From Spirogloea muscicola (lineage: Eukaryota > Streptophyta > Zygnematophyceae > Spirogloeales > Spirogloeaceae), in NCBI GenBank assembly GCA_009602725.1, contig WELB01000004.1:868143-882676 (forward strand): a stretch of 14,534 nt of DNA, in the 5' to 3' direction. The translations under genes and the position numbers were made by a program. Positions 1-7,577 of the stretch are shown one piece after another (within the stretch, counting starts at the first letter, position 1; each line of letters begins with the position of its first letter). The notes below the pieces were generated by a model. It made no database searches and was not told where the DNA came from. It saw nothing but the letters and a program-made list of their open reading frames with translations.

Positions 1-110
1 CCGCTCTTCTGCGCCCGCCCCCCCTCCCCAGGCACCCTCGCCCTCATTGCGCCTCCCTGCCTCGCCCCCTCACCTCCCCTGACCCGGGTGCCCTGCCCTG
101 GCTCTTGCAG
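1..110 (+). other. intron end or upstream part of the CCCH zinc-finger gene
   Basis: This pyrimidine-rich stretch ends in a strong 3' splice site (GCTCTTGCAG, 101-110) directly before the first exon I can read. No CCCH finger is encoded in it. It is most simply intron sequence of the gene that starts left of the window. A small exon between about 30 and 86 cannot be excluded, because an AG lies near 31 and a GT at 87-88. Confidence 0.5.
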
Positions 111-1793
111 CCCCGGCGCGACGGGCCGTCCACGTCGGGCTCCCCAGCAGCTCGAGAAGCCCCTCAGAGGCCAGGCCATCCAGACTGCCAGGTTCGGCTG
201 CCTTGTGCCTCGCCTGCACAGTGGCACTCCCATGGCCCCACCCGCCCTGCCTCTGCTTCGCCTGGGGCTGTGCCGGCTGCTGCATGCTATGCATGCATGA
301 CGTGGCGCTGGTGGCTGGTGGGGACGCGGCCTGGTCTCCCGGACGGAGCAGTACTACCTCAGGACTGGCACGTGCAAGCATGGAGCTGTGTGCAAGTACA
401 ACCATCCTCGGGACAAAGCCCGATCACCCACCCGCACCCACCTCAGCCCGCTCGGCCTGCCATTGAGACGAGTGAGCTCAAAGTCGCCCCGACTCGCTCT
501 GCCCTCTCCCCCTCCCACGGCCTGGCTGATGACTGGTTGAAGCGTGCCTTCTGACGGGCGCTCCCACCTTGTGGGGGGCTTGTGCCTGCTGCCCTGAGGT
601 GCCACTGGGGGGCGGGCACCCACAGCCGGGCTCACCCGCGGGTGTTGCCAGGGCCTGCAAAGTCAATCGACCTCACCACTCTGCCAGCGCTGCTTTTCGC
701 AGGGGGAAAGGGAATGCCCGCACTACATGCGCACAGGGCAGTGTAAGTTTGGGGAGTCGTGCCGATTCCACCACCCTCTGCTGCAACAAGACAGCTGCCC
801 CCTTCCATCGCCCTCTCCCTTCTCCCTCTCTGCAGCCCCCCTCCTGCGGAGCGGCTCACCAGCATATGATGGGCAGGCACTCATGCAGCCATCGGTGTTG
901 GCTCTTCCCCCTGGCTGGGCCTACCATCAGGTCTCGCTCCCATTCGCTTCGCCCCCATTTCGCGACCAACTGCCTCACTCAGCCGAGACTGCTCTCCGTG
1001 GGCGTGATGACCCTGTAGCTCTGGTGCAGCTGCTCCACCCGATCGCTCCTTGTCGATGACCATGACGTGGGGAAGGGCACTGTGGAACAGGTGGCGCATG
1101 GGCCGGGGCATGATGACCTACATCACGTCATCCAGCCACAGCCACACCCACTATTTCCGCAGCAGCGGCAGCAATTGCTGCTGCCACAGGCGGCTTACAT
1201 GCAGCAGCTTGGGCTGATGCCCATGCAGGCATACACGGACCTGTATGGGGCAGTTGCGCCCGGCTTGGCCATGCACCCGGGCTTTGCCATCTACCCGGAG
1301 AGACCAGGCCAGTCAGAGTGCCAGCATTACATGATGACCGGGGACTGCAAGTTTGGGCTTAGCTGCAAGTATCACCATCCACGCAATCGCATCGTGCCCT
1401 CGCCCACCTGCTCTCTCAGCCCCATGGGGCTCCCGCTGCGCCCGGTACGCTCGGCTGCTCATCGTCCCAGCTTCTCGCACACACGCTTGTGCCTGTCCTC
1501 TTTGCATGGGTGGATGCCTGGTAGGTGGCTGCTTATTGGCAAAACGTGGGGGTGGCATTGTGATGGGCATCATGCAGGGCGGGACGGCATGTGCGTTCTA
1601 CGAGCGGTATGGCATCTGCAAGTTCGGCCCTACTTGCAAATTCGACCACCCCATGAGGCAGCTGGCTTACAGCCCCTCCTCGTCCTCGTTGGCCGAGACG
1701 CCAGTGGCGCCGTTGCCTGCACCGCTGGATGAGGAGGCCTGCGATAAGACTGAGACGGCTGCAGAAGAAGGCGGGCATACTGCAGCTCCTTGA
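111..1793 (+). CDS. plant-type CCCH zinc-finger protein (ZFN-like), 5' partial, five exons visible
   Basis: Exons 111-191, 352-471, 703-930, 1163-1444 and 1578-1793 (TGA) join through four GT-AG introns, all phase 0, to 308 visible residues. Four C-x8-C-x5-C-x3-H fingers are complete. The first Cys and the His are at visible residues 26/45, 72/91, 196/215 and 242/261. Each finger has the family pattern of YMRTG-like, CKFG and HHP-like residues. The linkers LSPLGLPLR and [10 protein letters not shown] are typical of plant ZFN1-type proteins. In that family two finger groups are split by a long linker, here the Pro/Gln-rich residues 95-190. By that template the visible fingers are numbers 2-5, so finger 1 should lie left of the window. 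Such proteins bind RNA or DNA, often in mRNA regulation; the target is unknown here. The 1162 acceptor is the least certain junction. The tail after finger 5 is acidic and Ser/Pro-rich. Confidence 0.88.
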
Positions 1794-2430
1794 TCTCCAA
1801 TAAGGGCCCGTCGCGCTGCGCTCCGCGCCTCCCTTGCACCTGACAAGGAGCAGGAGCTTGATGGGATGTGTCTCAAGTGGGGCATGCAGTGGTGGTTCAG
1901 GGAAGGACCTGCTCCCCAGCTAATGCTGGGAAGCAGGCACGTGCTGAATGGGGCTGGTATATGGGTGGGCAGCTGCTGGCAGGCATGCAGCTGCGGTGAC
2001 GTGCCAGCGTGTGCCAGCCTTGCAAGGGGTGAGAAACTCCGAGCTCGGCAAGGTGGGGTGGGACCCAGCCATAGGTATGATGAGGTGCATTGGGCGGGCT
2101 CAGCGAGGGCCACCCTGAAGGGCCCCACGGCTGGGATGCGCGGTCCGCTGATCCGAGATGGCTATAACGTGGCTTCTTCAATTGACCAGGCGCTGCTGTG
2201 GCCAGCCCAGCAGAACCAAGTGGTGCAACCAAATCAGTGCCGGCAAGTCCACGGAGGGTATGGTAGAAGGGGAGGGCACGCGGGGAGGAGAGGGTGAGCT
2301 ATGTAAGTGCTGGAATCAGCTTTGGCTGTGCTCAGAGCCCAAGTCAACCCTTGGAGGGCAACACTCCGTGTAACGATGACGAACCGACTGCCGAGCCAAG
2401 GCGCGGGGCGTAGCAGGAAAAGTTGGGTTG
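1794..2430 (+). other. 3' flank of the zinc-finger gene, no coding feature seen
   Basis: No ORF here has a recognisable domain. TGTAA, the usual chlorophyte poly(A) signal, occurs at 2369-2373 about 575 bases after the stop and could end a long 3' UTR. The assignment as UTR is inference. Confidence 0.35.
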
Positions 2431-2482
2431 GCGTTGGATGGGGCTGACACGATGCCAAAGCAACGAGTCACGAGCCATTTCG

Positions 2483-2705
2483 TGTGGTTTTTGCCCCCTT
2501 CGGCCCTTTCATCCTTGCATCTCCGAGCTGGCCGTGCTCTAGCTGCCGCCTCTGGCTATCGTCAAGGGGACTACTTTTGGCGGCACATCCGCTTGGGCTG
2601 GCCTCTCACAGCCATGCCTTACACTGGAAGAGCTTTATCTTCTTCAAAGTTGCAGCTGCTTACGAAGGGGTTACTGAGTGACCATCCTTCGTGGTACTTG
2701 CTCAG
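2483..2705 (+). repeat. LINE 3'-end fragment (tail copy 1)
   Basis: The translation contains HLRAGRALAAASGYRQGD, which is the same C-terminal block as the LINE ORF ends near 13030 (HRRAGRALAAASG) and 4800 (HQKAGRALA). After it comes a tail with a GGTTACTGAGTGACC-like motif (about 2669-2684). That motif recurs after the other tail copies (about 3011, 4896, and inverted near 3615). No RT or endonuclease part is present, so this is a short 3' remnant. Confidence 0.65.
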
Positions 2706-2769
2706 TTGTCTGTTTTCAGAGCTTGCCGGCCCCTTCGGACCTTGTCAATAATCTCCGGGCTGGCTGTCC

Positions 2770-3025
2770 ACAGCCCAGCTTTGGCCCGGCTTGCGTGCCC
2801 CGCTGTGTCCTGCAGGAGGGGCCAGCACGCTGGCGTCAACGCCGCTGGCTTGCTAGTGCAGGTTTTTCGTATGCGCCTGTCCAATTTCCTCCAGCGGTCC
2901 AAGGCCCACGCCTTGCATCTGCGAGCTGGCTGTGCTCTAGCTGCCGCCTCTGGTATTCAAGAGGACTGCTTTCTGGCGGCTAGTCTTTCTGACTGCGGCT
3001 GCTTTCTAGAGATTACTTAGTGACC
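2770..3025 (+). repeat. LINE 3'-end fragment (tail copy 2)
   Basis: The frame reads VFRMRLSNFLQRSKAHAL followed by HLRAGCALAAASG. It aligns to the LINE ORF end at about 12990-13080 (YRMRLSMSLQRSQAIAL). Similarity to the minus-strand copy at 3620-3870 starts further upstream (AVSCRRGQHAGVNAAG against AVSRRRGEPADFDAAG). The frame closes at 3018-3020, and a GATTACTTAGTGACC-like tail overlaps and follows the stop. Confidence 0.7.
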
Positions 3026-3048
3026 TCCATTCATAGCACTTGCAGGCT

Positions 3049-3240
3049 TTTGTGTGTTCAGCACTTTCCGGCGCCTTCGGACCTTGTCCATTCCTTCTCC
3101 ATTCCATCGTTGCCTGCTAGAGAATGCGACATTGAGTCTACAGGGCTCCCAGGCACTCGCGATACATCAGCGTGCTGGGCGTACATTGAGCCAGGCTGAT
3201 AGCTTCCGTGGTGGTGGTCTGGCTCCTCAGCTTAGCTAGT
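3049..3240 (+). repeat. tail motif plus degenerate LINE 3'-end fragment (tail copy 3)
   Basis: It begins with the shared 15-mer CCTTCGGACCTTGTC (3074-3088). It then encodes LSLQGSQALAIHQRAGRTLS, a diverged version of the LINE C-terminal LQRSQA-ALH-RAGRAL block. It is more decayed than the other copies. Confidence 0.5.
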
Positions 3241-3379
3241 CATGCATGTATGTGCTCACTCGAGGATTTCAGTGCCCCCCTTAGCCGACTCATTACCCCG
3301 TTACCAGGACATTTGTAGGGCTAGAATTGGCCTCCCTTTCGACTCATGCGCACCGCGCGCGCCTTCTCTCCTTTGGGGC

Positions 3380-3545
3380 CCTCCGCCCCTTGGGATGAGC
3401 TTACTCATCGTTTCTAGACCTTGTTCACTCCTTTTCTTACATCGAAAAAGAGGAAAGAAAGGCTCGCCCATTGAGAGTAGGGGCTGGGAAAAGCCAGCCC
3501 AAAAAAGAATGAACAAAGTACGAGAAGGGGCCAGGGGAAGCAATA
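3380..3545. repeat. two LINE/SINE-like tail repeats in tail-to-tail inverted arrangement, with hairpin
   Basis: On the + strand 3388-3436 reads CCCCTTGGGA then CCTTGTTCACTCC. On the minus strand 3545-3451 reads CCCCTTCTCG then CTTTGTTCATTC. The minus-strand part contains a perfect hairpin (3481-3487 pairs with 3494-3500, loop of 6). Positions 3451-3516 match 11650-11714 in opposite orientation, by eye close to 90% identical. That second copy sits inside an insertion in a LINE. Confidence 0.6.
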
Positions 3546-3619
3546 AGGAAATAAAGAAACGAAGCAGCTACGAAAGGGCCTGAAGATGCTATGTCGAAAT
3601 GGGGGGGAGGATGGACCAC

Positions 3620-3865
3620 TCAGTAGTTAAGAGTTAGGAGCCTCAAAACCGACAGACTAGCTGCCGGAAAACTATCCCCCTGACGAAAGCCGGAGGCTGC
3701 AGGGAGAGCACGGCCAGCACGCAGACGCAAGGCGTGGGCCATGGACCGCTGAAGGGAGACTGACAAACGCATGCGATATACTTGGGCCCACGAGCCAGCG
3801 GCGTCGAAGTCAGCCGGCTCACCGCGCCTGCGGGACACAGCGCGCCGTCGCAAGCCTGGAGGAAG
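3620..3865 (-). repeat. LINE 3'-end fragment, minus strand (tail copy 4)
   Basis: The minus-strand frame reads AQVYRMRLSVSLQRSMAHAL and then RLRAGRALPAASGFRQGD, ending in a stop at 3620. It is the same C-terminal block as in the plus-strand copies. The CTACTGAGTGGTCC-like tail follows on the minus strand (3630-3610). It meets the plus-strand LINE 1 remnant head to head near 3865. Confidence 0.72.
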
Positions 3866-3867
3866 GC

Positions 3868-4904
3868 TCCTTGGCATTCCAAGTACAACTGAGGAGCATC
3901 CGGGAGTCAGCACTCGGCTCCTTCCCGTCCATACAACCCCTCCTCACCCCCTTCTCAGCGCTTGCTCAAGCACCAGACAAAGCGGCACAGGCCAGACTCG
4001 TTGCGGCAGTTGAGGAAGAGCGTCGCAAGGCGTTGAGGACGATGCCGGATATCAAGACCAATCCAAGGAGTCTGGCACGTCTCACATCGCTCGCAACGCC
4101 TGGGCAACGGATTGGCTCACCACACACGCAATCCACAACGCTTTCAAAATCAGCCCTGAAGCATTCCGGACGCTTCTCCAGCTGTTCCTGGGCCTGCCCC
4201 CGACCTGCCTGATTGGAGTAACTCAGTGTGAGTGTGGCTTCCGTACGGAGGGCGGAGACCTAGCCACCCACATGCTGCGGTGTCCCACAGGCCCTGAGGT
4301 GGTGGGCGTCCACAATCTCCTACGGGACGCCCTGGCGGGCTTGATGCGCGACGCCGGCTACCGCGCCATCGTTGAAGTGAGCAATGTAATGCCCATCACC
4401 ACGGATTCCCAGGGAGGCCATCACCGTCGCACCCTGGACATTGTGGGTGTACAACCTGGCGGAGGCCCACGAGCTTTGGTTGATGTGGTGGTGACTGAGG
4501 CATACAAGAGTTCCGCTTCCACACACATTGCTGGCCACGCAGTGGGAGGTGCTGAGCAGAAAAAGCTCCGACACTACTCAGACTACCCCCGCAGTGACCA
4601 CCTCCTCCCGGCCGCAATCGACACTTTCGGCTGCTTGGGTCCTCGCTTCCATACCCTACTCGAGAACATAGCGAGTCTGGGATATGCACGACGCGAGGAT
4701 ATGCTCCCAGCCCAGATGGGTATGCCGGCAGCCTATCTGTCATTTCTGCGACGTCGAGTGTCAACCTGTCTGCAACGAGCTCAGGCGTATGCTCTGCATC
4801 AGAAAGCTGGTCGAGCCTTAGCTGCTGGCACAAGAGCTAGTCAATTGCCGTCCGGTATTCGAGCGTCAGCTAGCGACCTCTATGTGCTGACTCGTGGTTA
4901 CTGA
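3868..4904 (+). pseudogene. LINE 1 remnant: C-terminal part with CCHC knuckle and restriction-like endonuclease
   Basis: The copy starts at AFQVQLRS, which matches PFQVTLKA of LINE 2 at about 12020. It begins in the frame of 3871. It must shift near 4070-4085 into the frame that stays open to the TGA at 4902-4904, so it is broken. A zinc knuckle C-x1-C-x11-H-x3-C has Cys codons at 4227, 4233 and 4281 and His at 4269. A PD-(D/E)xK-type endonuclease follows: Asp 4437, Asp 4482 (LD-x14-D), then EQKK at 4554-4565. Known RLE-type LINEs carry a CCHC plus PD-x12-14-D there, where the enzyme nicks target DNA for reverse transcription. No RT part remains. It is clearly diverged from LINE 2, so it belongs to a second subfamily. 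Confidence 0.75.
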
Positions 4905-5115
4905 GCGGGTCAGCTTAGCAGCAGGTGACGTACATTTGTCCAATGTGCTTGCCTTTGTACTTGGCCACACATGGCCTCCCCATCTCTTAATATACACGCA
5001 TTTCCGCCTGGCCAGCAGGTCGAGCCACTGGGACCCGAGAGCCCCGTCCACGGCCAGGGGTACGAACTCGTCTCCAGCCGGGTGGTCATTGACAAATGTG
5101 GCTCTCCCAAGCATT
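4905..5115 (-). pseudogene. minus-strand LINE endonuclease fragment interrupted by a small insertion
   Basis: Reading leftward from 5115, the minus strand encodes FVNDHPAGDEFVPLAVDGAL and then WLDLLA. This aligns with YKDHQAGDTFYPLAMDIHG...LLSLLA of LINE 2 (about 12820-12920). The reading stops at the element at 4919-5020. Beyond it, the minus strand resumes with CTAAGCTGACC, like CAAGCTGACC after LLSLLAS in LINE 2. The fragment therefore continues across the insertion. Confidence 0.65.
4919..5020 (+). mobile_element. 86-bp element E1 with 8-bp target-site duplication (introner-like)
   Basis: CAGCAGGT occurs exactly at 4919-4926 and 5013-5020 and flanks an 86-bp insert in the LINE fragment. 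A 25-nt core (4943-4967) matches 24 of 25 bases with 12629-12653. ATACACG (4992-4998) recurs at matching spacing in the second copy (12676-12682). Because the duplicated site contains AG-GT, the + strand has CAG|GTGACG at 4922-4930 and CCAGCAG|GT at 5012-5020. Removing 4925-5018 as a GT-AG intron restores the target exactly. No terminal inverted repeats are obvious. Splicing is inferred only, since the host fragment lies on the other strand. Confidence 0.6.
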
Positions 5116-5129
5116 GAAAGAGCAGTTCC

Positions 5130-5185
5130 TTCTTTTCTTTCACAGCCTCCCGGCACCTTCGGACCTTGTCCGCCTATCTATTTTG
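5130..5185 (+). repeat. isolated LINE/SINE tail motif upstream of the bS6 gene
   Basis: It carries the 15-mer CCTTCGGACCTTGTC at 5156-5170, preceded by a T-rich run. It is identical to 2732-2746 and 3074-3088. Confidence 0.55.
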
Positions 5186-5375
5186 GGCTGAGATCACAGG
5201 GCCTTTCGCCCCTTTTAGGAAGAGCTTTCGGTTGTCACCACTTTGGTACGCGCTTCTCCCGAATGGAAGAGCTTCTTCTCATGAGCCCAAAAGAAAAAGC
5301 CCCAGAGACAGAAACCCCCGGGTTTAGGCCTCCCACTCAAAGACAGCGCCCCATCCCCCGTGCTCTCCCCACGAC
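5186..5375 (+). promoter_or_regulatory. probable promoter/5' UTR region of the bS6 gene, containing repeat debris
   Basis: These are the 190 bases between the last recognisable LINE tail and the bS6 start codon. Two related GGAAGAGCTT motifs lie at about 5218-5227 and 5265-5274. A similar one is in the LINE tail at about 2627. No TATA box or other defined element is recognised. Promoter function is inferred from position only. Confidence 0.3.
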
Positions 5376-6258
5376 ATGGCCTCCGCGGCCGCCTTGAGTT
5401 CCGCCGCCGCGGCCTCCGCCTCTGCCTCCGCCTCCGCCTCCGCCTCGGGCTCCGCCCGCGCTGCGCTGACCCGCGCTCGCCCCCCCCCCTCCTCCTGCGC
5501 CGCGCCTGCCCTCCTGCCGCACCTGCGCCGCCATGCTGCCCTGGCGGCCCCGCGCAATGTCGCCATGCAGGTGAAACCCCCTCCCCTCCTCCTGCCGGCC
5601 CTGCTCTGCCTTGCCTTCCCCCAAGCCCCCGGCCCCGCTCGTCGTCCCGCCTGCTGGCCACCACCTCAGCGCCGGCGCGCGAGGCATGGCTCCACCTGGC
5701 AGGCCAACCTGGCTGGCATGGACGAGGAGGACGCGGTGAGAGCCCCGCGCGAGTACCCCCCGGGCATGGCGCGCTACGAGACCATGGTGGTTCTGCGGCC
5801 CGACCTGTCGGACGAGGAGCGCGTGGCCCTCACCGAGCGGTATGAGGAGGTGCGTTGCAGGCCAGGGCTCTCCACTGGCGGCCTCCGCCCTGCCTCGAGG
5901 TCGGCGCCTCGCACGCCCTGCCGACCAGCGCTCTGCTGTTGCAGGCGTGCTTTTCCTGCCATGACAGACCAGCACGGGGACGCTGCACTCACCAACTCGG
6001 GCTTTTCCCCCCGCCTCTGCCCATCAGGCCCTGGTCGCAGGTGGCGCATTGGACGTGGAGATGTTCAACAGGGGCATTCAGCCGCTTGCCTACAGCATCA
6101 AGACAAAGAACATGGGAGGGATGGCTACCCGGTACCTCGATGGCATCTACCTGCTGTTCACGTATGTCACAAAGACAGAGAGCCTCACAACGCTGCAGAA
6201 GAAGATGAACTCGGACGATGACATCATCAGGTCCACGTCATTCCGGCTCAAGCTGTAA
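5376..6258 (+). CDS. organellar (probably plastid) small-subunit ribosomal protein bS6, nuclear precursor
   Basis: Exons 5376-5570, about 5703-5849 and 6028-6258 (TAA) give about 190 residues. The introns are GT-AG and phase 0. The bS6 fold is visible from RYETMVVLRPDLSDEERVAL (exon 2) to FNRGIQPLAYSIK, RYLDGIYLLFTYVTK and DDDIIRSTSF (exon 3). These are the family's beta-strand and 16S rRNA-contact segments. bS6 sits on the platform of the 30S subunit next to bS18. The first 65 residues are Ala/Ser-rich with a few Arg and no acidic residues, as in transit peptides. Plastid import is likely; mitochondrial targeting is not excluded. The first intron has two in-frame acceptors (after 5669 or 5702) and no stop, so its boundary is uncertain. 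This is the last recognisable gene before the telomere, and its promoter borders LINE debris. Confidence 0.88.
5412..5459 (+). repeat. GCCTCC hexanucleotide microsatellite in the transit-peptide exon
   Basis: About eight imperfect GCCTCC units encode alternating Ala-Ser. Length changes in multiples of six keep the frame and only lengthen or shorten the presequence. Confidence 0.8.
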
Positions 6259-7490
6259 TCACTGCCGTTACCCTCGTCATCATCTCTTCTATGTGGACGT
6301 CCTCCATGGTCAGCCATGTACCCTCTTGCTGAGTGTAGCTGCACACTGCTCACGCAGAGCTGCCACGATTCTCGGAAATGTCCAGACCATCTCGCTTAAC
6401 AATGTTCGCGCTGCCCTTGCTTGCTGAGTTCTTATTTAGGACCTGACTTCGTCGCGGACCAAATAGGTCAATACCTATCCTTCCAGTGCTACAATAGTCG
6501 AAAGGCCACTCCAAATTAGGATGAGGATGAGGAGTTATTCTGCGAGCAAAGCCAAAATAGCTACTCGTTGGCAAGAGCAACTGCAGCAAGTGCAAAATAG
6601 CAGGGAATGGAGTTATTGTGCATGCTGTCAAGATTTTGTGGTGCAAATTGCAGAAGCGATCAAAAGATTGGTCATCGCTCATGCACTGGAGGTCACATTG
6701 ACGCTTCTTGAGAATCCAATGCTCAACCCAGATAACCTCTTGTTCCCCAACGAAGACTATGAGAAGCCAACTACCAGGCCAAAGGTGTTAACTTAGCTGC
6801 CACTGGGTGCTAGGTCTGGTCCTCGGCACAAGGCCTGCTGTAATTAACCGTGTTGAAGTTGGAGTTGAAGAATGTCTCTCATCAACTTAGGCTGACCAAG
6901 AATCAGCATGAGCTTGATGGTGGAGTGGGGGTGGCCACTACTTGAAGTGTGAAATGGGTACACCTTTTTTATTTAACTAACCATTCCTATGTGCCTGTCA
7001 AAGGCACATCGTCTTGCGTATTGAAAAGGTCAGCTTGCTCCAGCAGTGAGAAGTGAAGACACCAGCCTAGAAGCATGCTATTTTAGTGACACAGACTTGA
7101 GCAGGGACAAGGCCCAACGAGCAACAGTCAGAGGACAAGCATATACTGCTGCACACTGTGATTTTTAAGACCCCAACATTCTACAACCCATACAAGTCCT
7201 CTACCCCAGCCAATGGGATGACATAAACATGTGCTGTAATTGTTAAACGTCATCAGCAAAGGAAGAAGGCCTGCCTCACCAGTCGCATAATCACGTCTAC
7301 CACCTGCTCTATCCGATCCGCCTGCCTCGCAAAATTTGGAATGCTCGTCCTTGTTTGTTCCATCTGTCCCTAAGGTCCTGCCATGCCCATTGTCAATAGT
7401 CTCAGCGGTTGTAAGTGCATGCTCTTGTCTTGGTATGCCAACAGAAGAAGTGCATGCAGGAACAGTCAGCAACAGGCTTCTGACCTTGAG
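6259..7490. other. bS6 3' UTR and subtelomeric unique DNA
   Basis: Base composition is clearly less GC-rich than in the flanking genes. TGTAA occurs across the bS6 stop (6254-6258) and at about 6839-6843. One 91-codon ORF (6521-6796) is listed separately. Otherwise I see no gene, no tRNA-like structure and no copy of the LINE tail motifs. Confidence 0.5.
6521..6796 (+). CDS. unrecognised 91-aa ORF, doubtful
   Basis: ATG to TAG encodes 91 residues in the less GC-rich subtelomeric DNA. The product is mixed in charge, with a Gln-rich stretch (ATRWQEQLQQVQN), a CACC pair and a Leu/Ile-rich central part. I do not recognise a family. It could be chance, part of the bS6 3' region, or a terminal exon of a small gene. 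Codon use differs from the GC-rich genes nearby, which weakens the coding case. Confidence 0.18.
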   Translation: MRMRSYSASKAKIATRWQEQLQQVQNSREWSYCACCQDFVVQIAEAIKRLVIAHALEVTLTLLENPMLNPDNLLFPNEDYEKPTTRPKVLT

Positions 7491-7575
7491 TAGGGTTTAG
7501 GGTTTAGGGTTTAGGGTTTAGGGTTTAGGGTTTAGGGTTTAGGGTTTAGGGTTTAGGGTTTAGGGTTTAGGGTTT
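7491..7575 (+). repeat. telomere array, about twelve perfect TTTAGGG units
   Basis: There are 85 bases of uninterrupted seven-base period with the G-rich strand running 5' to 3' rightward. This is the orientation of a right-hand chromosome end. TTTAGGG is the telomere unit of Arabidopsis-type plants and of Chlorella-like algae; Chlamydomonas uses TTTTAGGG. The array has no sequence variants and ends at the N. Confidence 0.95.
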
Positions 7576-7576
7576 N
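7576..7576. other. single N: probable false scaffold join
   Basis: The only ambiguous base in the window separates a terminal-type telomere array from the inside of a gene that lacks its 5' exon. A one-base N is not a sized gap, so it probably marks a join of two ends. Confidence 0.75.
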
Positions 7577-7577
7577 G

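Noticed and set aside
4396-4833. 145-aa minus-strand ORF
   Set aside because: It lies antisense to the LINE 1 endonuclease frame, which carries all the family motifs.
5215-5975. Long Arg/Gly-rich minus-strand ORFs opposite the bS6 gene
   Set aside because: They are shadows of the GC-rich bS6 exons and first intron. They have no domain and consist of low-complexity GGR/EAEA runs from the microsatellite.
7491-7575. The TTTAGGG array as an ordinary interstitial minisatellite
   Set aside because: The units are perfect, in terminal orientation, and end at an N next to a truncated gene, which fits a chromosome end better.
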